In this document: piece by piece, positions 53,311 to 62,703 of the stretch
Layout: each line of letters opens with the position of its first letter
Position numbering within the stretch: the first letter of the stretch is position 1
Origin: an uncultured Massilia sp.
GTDB taxonomy: Bacteria; Pseudomonadota; Gammaproteobacteria; Burkholderiales; Burkholderiaceae_D
DNA length: 64,000 nucleotides
Assembly: GCF_913773735.1 (NCBI RefSeq)
Contig: NZ_CAJYEB010000046.1
Span: forward strand, 1-64,000
Reading direction: 5' to 3'
Program-made: the position numbers and the translations under genes
The notes under the pieces: model-generated
Seen by the model: only the letters and a program-made list of their open reading frames with translations
What the model was told of the DNA's origin: nothing
Database searches by the model: none

Positions 53311-54285
53311 CTATTCGCGGCCGAAGTCCGGGTTACGGCGCGTCATGTAATACCACTCCTGGTTCGGACCGGCGTTCGTGTCCGGGAACAGGATGCGCCC
53401 GGAAAACTCGGCCAGCACCGGGGTGCCGTCGGCGCGCGTGCCGATCAGCTCGCCTTCCTCGACCGGGTCGAAGCTGGCCCAGGTACGCGCGAAGGTGTCG
53501 GCGGCGTCCAGCTTGTCGTGCACGACGACCATCTGCAGCGCCTCCATCTCCTCGAACGGCACCGGCTGCGGTTCCGGCGCGTCGATGATCTTCAGGAAGG
53601 CCAGGGTGTTCAGGATCGCGCGGTAGGCCACCTCGGGCGCCTGCGGATCGAGGTGCTGGCCGCATTCCAGCGTCAGCGCGTAGCCGCCGGTGCTGCGCAT
53701 GTATTCGGTGGTGCCGACGCCGTAGCGCATCACGGTTTCCAGTTCGGCCGCGTTGCCGCGCGCGCGCCGCTGCACGCCGCCGCCGTAGGCCGCCATCCAG
53801 CCGGTGACGAAGCGGCGCACGCCCAGGCGGCGCGCCAGCGCGCGCTCCTCGGCCATGTGGTGGAACGGCTCGATCGGGCCGTCGTTGTCGAGCGGGCCGA
53901 CCATCACGAATGGCTCGCCGTGGGCCGCGTTGAACGAGTGCAGGTCGAGCAGCACGTCGTGCCGGGCCAGCAGCGGGCACAGCCAGTTGGCGACCTGGTC
54001 CTCGAAGTCGCGCGGCTGCGCTTTGGGGAACAGGTCGCGGTTCAGGTTGCGGTCGCCCGAGCGGGTGTTCTTCTCGTAGGCCAGCGGATTGACGATCGGG
54101 ACGAAGGTCACGCTACCGCCCACGACGTGCAGGCGGCCCTCGTCGATCTCCTGCATGACGCGGCGGATCGCCAGCGTGCCGCATTTTTCGTTGCCATGGG
54201 TGGCGCCCATGATGATGACGTTCGGGCCGGGCTGGAGGCCGGTGTAGTTGACGGACTTGAACTGGTACTGGCTGGCGGTGCTCAT
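53311..54285 (-). CDS. Succinylglutamate desuccinylase/aspartoacylase family protein
   Basis: 324 residues, M14-type zinc amidohydrolase. Zinc ligands are in GATHGNEKCG (His, Glu) and LLDLHSF (His); NTRSGDRNLNRDLFP carries substrate-binding Arg/Asn residues, and Glu in TLECGQH is the likely catalytic base. It removes an acyl group from an N-acylated amino acid or similar; the exact substrate cannot be told. No arginine-succinyltransferase genes adjoin it. Confidence 0.88.
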   Translation of the reverse strand: MSTASQYQFKSVNYTGLQPGPNVIIMGATHGNEKCGTLAIRRVMQEIDEGRLHVVGGSVTFVPIVNPLAYEKNTRSGDRNLNRDLFPKAQPRDFEDQVANWLCPLLARHDVLLDLHSFNAAHGEPFVMVGPLDNDGPIEPFHHMAEERALARRLGVRRFVTGWMAAYGGGVQRRARGNAAELETVMRYGVGTTEYMRSTGGYALTLECGQHLDPQAPEVAYRAILNTLAFLKIIDAPEPQPVPFEEMEALQMVVVHDKLDAADTFARTWASFDPVEEGELIGTRADGTPVLAEFSGRILFPDTNAGPNQEWYYMTRRNPDFGRE

Positions 54286-54517
54286 GCGTTTGGCGGTCGG
54301 GGTGGAGGAGTCGACATTCTAGCGGGAAGGGCGCGCGACCGCACGGGGCAGCCATCGACCCGCGCGGCGCAGGTGCGCCACCGCGAAGGCGAAGCGGCGA
54401 CGGCATGCCCGGCACGCCGCCTGCTGCGCGGCGGCGGCGCGATGACAATGCGTGAGATTCCGGGCCGCTCCGCTGCCGTATAGTGGCGTTTTCGCTGACT
54501 TGTTGGAGAGCGCATCC

Positions 54518-55165
54518 ATGGTGCTGGACATCGCCTGCAGGGTGCTGGGTGCCATCGCCCTGGCGGCGGCCCTGTGCCCGCTCGTGGCCCTGCTGGCGCC
54601 GCGCAGCAGCACGGCCGGCCGGGCGGCCGCGCTGCGCAACCTGGGCGCGGCGGCGCTGGTCGTCGTCGCGATGGCGGGCGCGGCAACGGGCTGGACGCTG
54701 CCCGGCCACGCGGCGAACGTCGTGATCGTGTGGGCGGCCTTCCTTGCGGCGGGGCTGCTGGCGCTGTTCGCGTTCACCATGCGTCCACGCCCGTTCGCGT
54801 TGCTGCTGGGCGGCGCGTGCGTGCTGGCCTGGCCGCTGGCGGCGCTGCTCGCGCTGCTGGTCGCGGCCTTCGAGGGAAGCTCGCCCGCCACGGTCGATCT
54901 CGGGCATGGCCTGTCTTGCCGCGTGACGGTGTACGGATCGGCGGTCGGCGATTCCGGGGAGGACGTCGAACTGTTCGAGCGCCTCGGGCCGCTCGAGCAT
55001 CGCCGGGCCCGGGTCAGGCAGTCCGCGCTACATCCCGGGCACGACGACGCGACGGTGCCCGGGATGTCGCTGCTGGCGACGCTGTGCCGGGCCCGCATCG
55101 AGCAGGAGCGCGGCGCGGATGACGACCGCGCCGAACGCGCACTCAGCGCCCCGGCGCCTCGATGA
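54518..55165 (+). CDS. Multispanning membrane protein, unknown
   Basis: 215 residues with four hydrophobic segments in the first 130 residues, then a soluble tail of about 85 residues with one Cys pair (LSCRV and TLCRA). GGAGAG lies before the ATG at 54518. The end overlaps the convergent gene by 23 bases. No family recognised. Confidence 0.68.
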   Translation: MVLDIACRVLGAIALAAALCPLVALLAPRSSTAGRAAALRNLGAAALVVVAMAGAATGWTLPGHAANVVIVWAAFLAAGLLALFAFTMRPRPFALLLGGACVLAWPLAALLALLVAAFEGSSPATVDLGHGLSCRVTVYGSAVGDSGEDVELFERLGPLEHRRARVRQSALHPGHDDATVPGMSLLATLCRARIEQERGADDDRAERALSAPAPR

Positions 55166-55619
55166 CGTCGAACGCCGCCGGCATGTCCAGCAGCCAGGCC
55201 TGCAAATGCGCCACCCGCATCGACGGGTCGTAGCCTTCGGTGGACGCGATCGCCGCGCGCAGGCCCGGTAGCGCCTCCGGCGTGTGCGGGCTGGCGTAGG
55301 CGTCCACCAGCATGGCCACCAGATCGGTGGGCGCCGTGCTTGCGCGGCGCAGGCGCGCGTGGATGGTCGCCAGCAGGGTGCGCTGCATGCGCGGCGTCGG
55401 GTGCGCGACGTAGGCGAAGATGCTCGGCGTGTTGGCGATGGCGTTGCAGACCGCGTCTTCCATCTGCGCCGGCGCCAGGTCCGACGGCACGTCGAAGTAG
55501 GCGCGGTCCCAGCGCGTGCGCGCGTACTGGTGGCCGGGCGGGAAGCGGTCGACGCTTTCCAGGCCGAGGGCGCGGCTGGCGCGCGAAAGCAGGTTGGACA
55601 GGACGGGGAGCAGCGACAT
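55143..55619 (-). CDS. Hypothetical cytosolic protein
   Basis: 158 residues, mostly helical, no signal or membrane segment (DRFPPGHQYARTRWDRAYFDVP, PTPRMQRTLLATIHARLRRA). I do not recognise a family. It reads as a coherent globular protein, better than the opposite frames over most of its length. Confidence 0.65.
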   Translation of the reverse strand: MSLLPVLSNLLSRASRALGLESVDRFPPGHQYARTRWDRAYFDVPSDLAPAQMEDAVCNAIANTPSIFAYVAHPTPRMQRTLLATIHARLRRASTAPTDLVAMLVDAYASPHTPEALPGLRAAIASTEGYDPSMRVAHLQAWLLDMPAAFDVIEAPGR

Positions 55620-55726
55620 CGGGCGAAATCGGGAATAGGGCGATGCCGGCTAGTGTAGCGGAAGCGCGGAACGCGGGGGGCGGTGGGGAAACCGCCCGCC
55701 CGCGCGGAAAGCTGGAGGAAAAGGCG

Positions 55727-56599
55727 TCAGGCGGCGAAGCGGCCGGCGCGGAAGTCTTCCACGGCCTGGAACACCTCGGCCTGGGTATTCATCACGAACG
55801 GGCCGTACTGCGCGATCGGCTCGTTCAGCGGCCGTCCGGCGATCAGGAGCAGGCGTGCCGGCTCGGCGGCCTTGATGCGCACGCCGTCGGCGTCCTTGGC
55901 GTTGTCGAGGATGGCCATGCGCGCCTGCGGCACGCCCTTGCCCTCGACCACGACCTCGCCGCGGAACACGTACAGGAAGGCGTTGTGGCCGGCCGGCAGC
56001 GGCTGCTCGAACACGGCGCCGGCGGGCAGGTCGATGTCCAGGTACAGCGGTTCGGTGCCGGCGCGCTGCACGGCGCCGTCGACGCCGTGGCTGCTGCCGG
56101 CGATCACCTGCACCAGCGCGCCCGACGCCAGCGCGAAGCGCGGCACTTCCTCGGTCGGGATGTCGCGGTACCACGGCGCGCTCATCTTGTCCCTGGCGGG
56201 CAGGTTCAGCCACAGCTGGAAGCCTTCCATCAGGCCCTCGTCCTGTTCCGGCATCTCGGAGTGGATCACGCCGCGGCCGGCCGTCATCCATTGCACGCCG
56301 CCGTTGGTGACGAGGCCCTCGTTGCCGGCGCTGTCGCGGTGGCGCATGCGCCCGGCCAGCATGTAGGTGACGGTCTCGAAGCCGCGGTGCGGATGTTCGG
56401 GGAAGCCGGCGATGTAGTCGCCGGCCTTGTCGCTGCCGAAGGCATCCAGCATCAGGAACGGATCGAGGCGGCGCTGCAGCGGCTGCGTCAGCACGCGGTT
56501 GATCTTGACGCCGGCGCCGTCCATCACGAACTGGCCGCCGAGCACGCGCTCGACGCCGCGCGTCTTCGTCACCGGTTGGCTTGCCGTTTGCTGGATCAT
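55727..56599 (-). CDS. Pirin family bicupin protein
   Basis: 290 residues from the ATG at 56599 with GAAGGAG upstream. The N-terminal cupin has metal-binding HPHRGFETVTY and VIHSEMPEQ; the C-terminal cupin follows with PLNEPIAQYGPFVMN. Pirins bind iron and may act as quercetinase or redox regulators. Located next to azoR, a common pairing. Confidence 0.93.
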   Translation of the reverse strand: MIQQTASQPVTKTRGVERVLGGQFVMDGAGVKINRVLTQPLQRRLDPFLMLDAFGSDKAGDYIAGFPEHPHRGFETVTYMLAGRMRHRDSAGNEGLVTNGGVQWMTAGRGVIHSEMPEQDEGLMEGFQLWLNLPARDKMSAPWYRDIPTEEVPRFALASGALVQVIAGSSHGVDGAVQRAGTEPLYLDIDLPAGAVFEQPLPAGHNAFLYVFRGEVVVEGKGVPQARMAILDNAKDADGVRIKAAEPARLLLIAGRPLNEPIAQYGPFVMNTQAEVFQAVEDFRAGRFAA

Positions 56600-56638
56600 G
56601 GTGTTCTCCTTCGAGGCGAATGATGTGTTGCGTTGTCC

Positions 56639-56739
56639 GTAGGGTGGACGGCTCCGCCGTCCACGCGTTCGCGTGTGGCCTGCGTCACGGGGCATCGCGT
56701 GTCGGTTGGACGCGTGGACGGGGAACCCGTCCACCCTAC
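56639..56739. repeat. Imperfect palindromic intergenic repeat
   Basis: Begins GTAGGGTGGACGG and ends CCGTCCACCCTAC, with inner inverted segments (GGCTCCGCCGTCCACGCG versus CGCGTGGACGGGGAACCC). About 100 bases between the pirin and azoreductase genes. It looks like a mobile or dispersed non-coding element. Confidence 0.7.
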
Positions 56740-56750
56740 CGGGTCGTCGC

Positions 56751-57341
56751 TTAGATGGCGGCGACGGCGGCGTCGGCTTCGGCCTGGCCCTTGGCCGCGG
56801 CGTCCGGACCCATCGCCAGGCCCGACGAGTAGATGAAGGTGTTGTCGGTCAGGCCCAGGAAGTTCAGCAGCATGCGGATGTGCGGCACTTGCGGGTCGGC
56901 GTCGGCCGGGTAGATGCCGCCGCGGGCGGTCGCCACATAGACCTTCTTGTTCTTCAGCAGGCCTTCCGGACCGGTTTCGGTGTAGCGGAAAGTCACGCCG
57001 GCGCGGGCGATCGCGTCGAACCACGATTTCAGCTGGGTCGGCATGCCGAAGTTGTACATTGGGGCGCCGATCACGATCACGTCGGCCGCCTGGGCCTGGG
57101 CGATCAGGGCATCGTCCAGCGCCACGCGGGCGGCCTGCTCGGCGCTGCGCTTGTCGGCCGGGGTGAACAGGGCGCCGAGGGCCGGGCCGTCCAGTTCCGG
57201 ATGCGGCTGGGCGCCGAGGTCGCGCACGGTCACTTGCGCGCCCGGGTTGCTGGCGACCAGCTTGGCGACGACCTGGCTGGCGACACGGGTGGATTCGGAA
57301 TCGGCGCCGCGCTGGCTCGAGTTGATTTGCAGGATGTTCAT
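56751..57341 (-). CDS. azoR: FMN-dependent NADH-azoreductase
   Basis: 196 residues, flavodoxin-like fold. Hallmarks: INSSQRGADSESTRVA near the start, APMYNFGMPTQLKSWFDAIARAG (FMN binding) and TARGGIYPA. It reduces azo compounds and quinones with NADH. Divergent from a LysR regulator 118 bases away, the usual control arrangement. Confidence 0.94.
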   Translation of the reverse strand: MNILQINSSQRGADSESTRVASQVVAKLVASNPGAQVTVRDLGAQPHPELDGPALGALFTPADKRSAEQAARVALDDALIAQAQAADVIVIGAPMYNFGMPTQLKSWFDAIARAGVTFRYTETGPEGLLKNKKVYVATARGGIYPADADPQVPHIRMLLNFLGLTDNTFIYSSGLAMGPDAAAKGQAEADAAVAAI

Positions 57342-57459
57342 GAGATGCTCCCTTCGTCTTTCGTGTTGGTGGGGACTTGCGATGGAGACACTTTAACGGT
57401 TCCAAAATCCGCGCGGAAGACGGTAGAATGGATAACATTATTCAACTGGTGGAACAATC

Positions 57460-58371
57460 GTGAACGTCGAACCGAATGACCTGCTGCTGTTCGCCCGCAT
57501 CGTCGAAGCCGGCAGCTTCAGCATGGCGGCGCAGCGCCTGGACCTGCCCAAGTCCACCGTGTCGCGCCGCATCGCGCTGCTGGAGGCGAGCCTGGGCGAG
57601 CGCCTGCTGCAGCGGACCACGCGCCGCCTAGTGCTGACGGAATTCGGTGCGAGCCTGCTGGAGCATGCGCGCAAGGTGGCCGACGAGGTGGAAGCGGCCG
57701 GCGCGCTGGCCCAGCACCGCCAGCTGGAACCCAGCGGCAAGCTGCGCATCTCGGTGCCCAACGATTTCGCCAACGTCGGCATGACCGAATTGCTGGCGCG
57801 CTTCTGCGAGCGCTATCCGGCCGTGTCGCTGGAACTGGACCTGTCGCCGCGCCGCGTCGACCTGGTGGCGGAAAACTTCGACGTCGCGATCCGCATGGGC
57901 GACCTGCCCGACGATTCGACGCTGGCGGCGCGCCGCGTGGCGATCGAGCGCTTCGGCCTGTACGCGGCGCCCAGGTACATCGGGCAGCGCGGCCTGCCGG
58001 AGCAGCCGGACGACCTCCTGCAACACGACCTGCTGTGCATCCTGAGCCGCAGCGGCGGCCCCGCGCCGTGGGTCCTCACGCGCGGCAAGGTGCGCTGGGA
58101 ACGCACGCTGCGCGCGCGCCTGACGGCCAATTCCCCCGAACTGCTGGCGCGCATCGCCTGCGGCGGCGCCGGCATCGCGGCCAGTTCCGACCTGTTCGTG
58201 GCGAACTACGTGCGCAAGGGCGAGCTGGTGCGCGTGCTGCCCGACTGGGAGCTGCCGGAAGCGACCGGCTGGGCCGTGTTCCCGGGGCGCCGGCTGATGC
58301 CGGCCAAGACGCGGGTGTTCCTGGACATGATGGAAGAGATGTTCTGCAAGGACCGGGCCAAGGACGCCTGA
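57460..58371 (+). CDS. LysR family transcriptional regulator
   Basis: 303 residues from a GTG at 57460. N-terminal winged helix-turn-helix (LLLFARIVEAGSFSMAAQRL...PKSTVSRRIALLE), then the periplasmic-binding-like sensor domain. It probably controls the divergent azoR and itself from the shared 118-base promoter region. Confidence 0.92.
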   Translation: MNVEPNDLLLFARIVEAGSFSMAAQRLDLPKSTVSRRIALLEASLGERLLQRTTRRLVLTEFGASLLEHARKVADEVEAAGALAQHRQLEPSGKLRISVPNDFANVGMTELLARFCERYPAVSLELDLSPRRVDLVAENFDVAIRMGDLPDDSTLAARRVAIERFGLYAAPRYIGQRGLPEQPDDLLQHDLLCILSRSGGPAPWVLTRGKVRWERTLRARLTANSPELLARIACGGAGIAASSDLFVANYVRKGELVRVLPDWELPEATGWAVFPGRRLMPAKTRVFLDMMEEMFCKDRAKDA

Positions 58372-58391
58372 TACGCTGCGCCGCAAGCAAC

Positions 58392-58475
58392 GTCGCCCCG
58401 GCGCAAGGCCGGGGTCCAAGTTCTGAGCGCCGCCGTGATGCGCGCAAATTGGGCCCCGGCCTCCGCCGGGGCGAC
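58392..58475. repeat. REP-like palindromic element (copy 3)
   Basis: Starts GTCGCCCCGGCGCAAGGCCG and ends TTGGGCCCCGGCCTCCGCCG plus GGGCGAC. Same family as 41034 and 43466. It lies between the convergent LysR and psd genes. Confidence 0.75.
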
Positions 58476-58526
58476 GGTCTTGCTGCCAACGATACTGTTT
58501 TGGCCAGATAGACCGTAACGGACGTT

Positions 58527-59378
58527 TCAGCCCGGCCGCCTGCCCATCATTTCGCCCAGCCGCACCTTGCGCTCCGGCGCCCAGTCGCCATTGAACGCGA
58601 TGACGTCCTTCTGGAACAGCATCACGATGGTGGAGCCGAGCAGGAAGCGGCCCATCTCCTCTCCCTTGCGCAGCACGATCTCCTGGTCGGCATAGCTCCA
58701 CTCGGTGACCTTCTGCATGCGCGGCGGGTTGACCACGCCGTGCCACACGGTGGCCATGCTGCCGACGATGGTGGCGCCCACCAGCACCAGCACGAAGGGG
58801 CCGTGCTCGGCCGAGTCGAACACGCAGACCACGCGCTCGTTGCGGGCGAACAGGTTCGGCACGCCGCGCGCCGTGGTCGGGTTCACGGAGAACAGTGCGC
58901 CCGGCACGTAGATCATGCGCGTCAGCCTGCCGTCGCAGGGCATGTGCAGGCGGTGGTAGTCCTTGGGCGACAGGTACAGGTTGGCGAAGCTGCCGTGGCG
59001 GAATCGGGCGGCCAGCGTGGCGTCGCCGCCGACCAGCTCGGTCGTGGTGAAGCGGTGGCCCTTGGCCTGCAGGATGTGGTGGTCGTCGATGGCGCCGAAC
59101 TGGCTGATCGCGCCGTCCACCGGGCAGACGAAGTCCGCGTCCGCCAGCGGCCGCACGCCCGGCTTGAGCGGGCGCGTGAAGAATTCGTTGAAGCTCGCGT
59201 AGCTGGCGATGTCCGGATTCGCGGCTTCGTTCATGTCGACGCCATACTTGCCCACGAACCAGCGGATCAGGCGGGTCGTCATGGTGCCGCCCTTGGCGCC
59301 GGCGACGCGGCCGGCGAAGGTGGTCAGACGCTGCTTGGGCAGCAGGTATTGGGGCAGGACTTTCAGGCGATCGGACAC
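58527..59378 (-). CDS. psd: Phosphatidylserine decarboxylase proenzyme
   Basis: 283 residues, normal length. It makes phosphatidylethanolamine at the inner membrane. The self-cleavage motif LGST (in RFLLGSTIVMLF, about 250-256) generates the pyruvoyl group on Ser; VDGAISQFG, HRLHMPCDG and LVLVGATIVGSM are family motifs. Confidence 0.96.
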   Translation of the reverse strand: MSDRLKVLPQYLLPKQRLTTFAGRVAGAKGGTMTTRLIRWFVGKYGVDMNEAANPDIASYASFNEFFTRPLKPGVRPLADADFVCPVDGAISQFGAIDDHHILQAKGHRFTTTELVGGDATLAARFRHGSFANLYLSPKDYHRLHMPCDGRLTRMIYVPGALFSVNPTTARGVPNLFARNERVVCVFDSAEHGPFVLVLVGATIVGSMATVWHGVVNPPRMQKVTEWSYADQEIVLRKGEEMGRFLLGSTIVMLFQKDVIAFNGDWAPERKVRLGEMMGRRPG

Positions 59379-59563
59379 GGCAAACCTCGAAATGATGACG
59401 GTTCATTATAGCCGCATGGCGACGGGCGAAAAACGTTTTGCTTTTGGCATGCTTACCGGCATGGCATCGCATGACATGCATATCAAATAAATTTGCGTCT
59501 GGGTAACAAAAAAGCGGCGAACTGGCGGACAATGGCGCCCGCTCCCATTTTTGCCTTTCTGAC

Positions 59564-61786
59564 ATGCACATCGTTTCGCCCTCGCTTCGCCCGACGCTGC
59601 TCGCGGCGGCAGTTGCCGCTTCCCTTTGCGCCCCCTTGTCCGTCCATGCCCAGCAGGCCGTGCAGGCCGTCAGGGAGCCGCAGCCGGCGCCGCCGGCCAA
59701 GGATGCCGACCCCGCCATGCAGACGGTCGAGGTGCGCGGCGCCGCCGACGCCTACGACCCGCGCCGCGACGACACCGCCAGCAAGATCGTGGTCAACCAC
59801 GACGAGATCGTGAAGTACGGCGACACCAGCGTCTACGACGTGCTCAAGCGCGTCCCCGGCGTGACCGTCAGCGGCAGCGGCGGGCGCGGCAGCGAAATCC
59901 GCATGCGCGGCCTGGGCGGCGGCTACACGCAGATCCTGATCAACGGCGAGCGCGCCCCGGCCGGCTTCTCGCTCGACTCGCTGGCGCCCGACGTCATCGA
60001 GCGCATCGAGGTGCTGCGCGCCGCCAGCGCCGAGTTCTCGACGCAGTCGATCGCCGGCACCATCAACGTCATCCTCAAGAAGACGGTGCGCACCGCCCAG
60101 CGCGAGGTCAAGGCGAACTACGGCCATGCGACCAATGCGGCCAACCGCGGCGTCAACCTGCAGCTGTCGGACAAGGCGGGGCAGCTGTCGTACTCGCTGG
60201 CGGCCAACGCGTTCCGCGCCAGCTTCAACGACGGGTCGGCCACGGTCGAGGAATTTCTCGACGCGGCCGGCAACCGTACCGGCCTGCGGCGCGGCACGAC
60301 CGATCCGGTCGGGCGCTTCACCATGCTGAACCTGACGCCGCGCCTGAACTGGACCTTCGCCAACGGCGACACGCTGACCTCGCAGACCTTCGCGAGCATG
60401 TTCCGCCTGTCGAACGCGATCGACAAGGAAGTCGACACCGTGGCCGGCCCGCCGCCCGCGTACCCGCTGCTGGCCCAGCGCACCCGCGCCGACAACCGCT
60501 TCTTCCGCGAAGAGCTGAACTGGGTCCACAAGCTGGCCGGCGGCGCGCGCCTGGACGCCAAGGTCGGCGCGAACTACGCCGCGAACGAAAGCGGGGACTG
60601 GCGCGACGGCGCCGGCAACCCGGCCGCCGGCACCCTGAGCGACACCATCGACTCGGACAGCACCGAGCGCGGCGTCACGACCCAGGGCAAGTACACCAGC
60701 GCGCGCTGGGAAGGCCATGCGCTGGCCTTCGGCTGGGACGCCGGCCATGCCGAGCGCGACGACGCGCGGCGCGAGCGCGACTGGCGCCACCCCGATGCCG
60801 TCGTCCCGGACGGCGACGAGACCTATTCCTCGACCGTGTCGCGCCTGGCCGTGTACGCGCAGGACGAGTGGAACGTGACGCCGCGCTGGTCGCTGTACCT
60901 GGGCGCGCGCTGGGAGGGCATCCGCACGCGCACCGAAGGGGAGAGTTTCGGCACCGGGCGCTCGCGCTCGGCGGTGCTCAGTCCGCTGATGCAGACGCTG
61001 TACAAGCTGCCGGATTCCAAGGGCGACCAGGTGCGCCTGGCGCTGACCCGTACCTACAAGGCGCCGGGCCTGCAAAGCCTGATCCCGCACCGCGTCACGT
61101 CGATCAACAACAGCCAGACCGAACCCGATGCGATCGGCAATCCGGACCTCAAGCCCGAGCTGGCGCTGGGCGTGGACGCCTCCTACGAGCACTACTGGGC
61201 CGAGGGCGCGCTGCTGTCGGCGAGCGTCTCGACGCGCCGCATCCAGGACTACACGCGCAACCTGACGGTGTTCGACGGCGCGCGCTGGGTCTCGACCCCG
61301 TCCAATGCCGGCGACGCGCGCACCTACGGCCTCGAACTCGAGGCCCGCTTCCCGCTGAAGGCGGTGATGGCCACGACGACGGCGCTCGACCTGCGCGCCA
61401 GCGTGTCGCGCAACTGGTCCAGCGTCGATTCGGTGCCGGGACCGGACAACCGCCTGAACGCCCAGGTGCCGCTGTCCGCCACGCTCGGCGCCGACTACAA
61501 GACCGGCCCGCTGACGCTCGGCGGCAGCTACGTCTTCAAGACGGGCGGGCCGGTGCGCATCGCCGTCAACCAGTACAGCTACCAGTCGGTGCGGCGCGAC
61601 CTCGACATGTACGCGCTGTGGAAGTTCGATCCGAAGCTGCAACTGCGCGTGACGGCCTCGAACCTGCTGGCGCAGGACTACGTCAGCGCCGGGACCTACC
61701 TGACGCCGGGCGTGGGGTCGCAGACCCTGCTGACCACGGCGCCGGGGCGGCGCATGGTGCGCGGGACGCTGGAAATGAAGTTCTGA
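59564..61786 (+). CDS. TonB-dependent receptor (FepA/FecA-like)
   Basis: 740 residues. Signal peptide (ending VHAQQ, about 30), TonB-box/plug region (about 50-180: TVEVRGAADAYDPRRDD, VYDVLKRVPGVTVSGSGG, IRMRGLGGGYTQILINGER) and a barrel ending GRRMVRGTLEMKF. The plug resembles siderophore or metal-chelate receptors. No clear Fur box was seen upstream, so the ligand is open. Confidence 0.92.
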   Translation: MHIVSPSLRPTLLAAAVAASLCAPLSVHAQQAVQAVREPQPAPPAKDADPAMQTVEVRGAADAYDPRRDDTASKIVVNHDEIVKYGDTSVYDVLKRVPGVTVSGSGGRGSEIRMRGLGGGYTQILINGERAPAGFSLDSLAPDVIERIEVLRAASAEFSTQSIAGTINVILKKTVRTAQREVKANYGHATNAANRGVNLQLSDKAGQLSYSLAANAFRASFNDGSATVEEFLDAAGNRTGLRRGTTDPVGRFTMLNLTPRLNWTFANGDTLTSQTFASMFRLSNAIDKEVDTVAGPPPAYPLLAQRTRADNRFFREELNWVHKLAGGARLDAKVGANYAANESGDWRDGAGNPAAGTLSDTIDSDSTERGVTTQGKYTSARWEGHALAFGWDAGHAERDDARRERDWRHPDAVVPDGDETYSSTVSRLAVYAQDEWNVTPRWSLYLGARWEGIRTRTEGESFGTGRSRSAVLSPLMQTLYKLPDSKGDQVRLALTRTYKAPGLQSLIPHRVTSINNSQTEPDAIGNPDLKPELALGVDASYEHYWAEGALLSASVSTRRIQDYTRNLTVFDGARWVSTPSNAGDARTYGLELEARFPLKAVMATTTALDLRASVSRNWSSVDSVPGPDNRLNAQVPLSATLGADYKTGPLTLGGSYVFKTGGPVRIAVNQYSYQSVRRDLDMYALWKFDPKLQLRVTASNLLAQDYVSAGTYLTPGVGSQTLLTTAPGRRMVRGTLEMKF

Positions 61787-61804
61787 GGCCTGCCGCGGCC
61801 CCGG

Positions 61805-62437
61805 CTACCGGCCGGCGTCGAACCCGGAGGCGATGACGCTCGCCACCTTGGTGGTGATGACGTCGACCGCCGGGCCATTCGCGCCGTGCGGCAGGATGAT
61901 GTCGGCGTGGCGCTTGGTCGGCTCGATGAACTGCTTGTGCATCGGGCGCACCGTTTCCAGGTACTGGCCGACGATGCTCTCGAGCGAGCGGCCGCGCTCG
62001 GCGACATCGCGTTGCATGCGGCGGATGAAGCGGATGTCGGGCGCGGTGTCGACGAAGATCTTCAGCGACATCATGTCGCGCAGGTCGGCGTCGTACAGGG
62101 CGAACAGGCCTTCGATCACGATCACCGGCGCCGGCCTGACCGGGATGGTGCGGTCGGAGCGGTTGTCGATCGTGAAGTCGTACTCCGGCATCGCGATCGT
62201 CTCGCCGCCGCGCAGGGCGCGCACGTGCTGCACCAGCAGGGGCCAGTCGAACGCCTGCGGGTGGTCGTAGTTCTGCTTGCGGCGCACCTCCGGCGTGAGG
62301 TCGGACTGGTCGCGGTAGTAATCGTCCTGCATCACCACCGAGACCATGTCGGCGCCGAACGAAGCGAGCACCTGCTGGGACACCGTGGACTTGCCGCTGC
62401 CGCTGCCGCCGGCGACACCGATGATGAACGGGGGCAT
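61805..62437 (-). CDS. udk: Uridine kinase
   Basis: 210 residues from the Met at 62437 (PPFIIGVAGGSGSGKST). P-loop GGSGSGKS, QDDYYRD, NYDHPQAFDW and VIVIEGLFALYD are all family motifs. It phosphorylates uridine and cytidine for salvage. The frame stays open upstream through a Ser/Leu-rich low-complexity stretch (a further Met at 62473), but no RBS supports either start. Confidence 0.93.
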   Translation of the reverse strand: MPPFIIGVAGGSGSGKSTVSQQVLASFGADMVSVVMQDDYYRDQSDLTPEVRRKQNYDHPQAFDWPLLVQHVRALRGGETIAMPEYDFTIDNRSDRTIPVRPAPVIVIEGLFALYDADLRDMMSLKIFVDTAPDIRFIRRMQRDVAERGRSLESIVGQYLETVRPMHKQFIEPTKRHADIILPHGANGPAVDVITTKVASVIASGFDAGR

Positions 62438-62703
62438 GAGGGACGAGGCAGGAAGGGACGTGGACGTGGACATAGGCGAGGAAATCAGCGGGGAAATAAG
62501 GGAGAAGATAAGGGACAAATTAAGAGAGAGAGAGACCGGCGGGGCCGCGGCATGCTCGATCATCCCCGCATGATACCGGAGCGGCGGCCGGTCCGACAGG
62601 GCCGGCTGGCCGGGGCGCCACGCCCGTGCACGGCAGTTTTACCCGGAAACGGTGCCAGGATGCCCGGTCCGGCGCCGTCGCCGCCGTGCCGCGGCCGCGC
62701 CGC

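Noticed and set aside
59379..59563. A Fur box before the second TonB receptor
   Set aside because: The AT-rich stretch (ATATCAAATAAATTTG) does not match the GATAATGATAATCATTATC pattern well enough.
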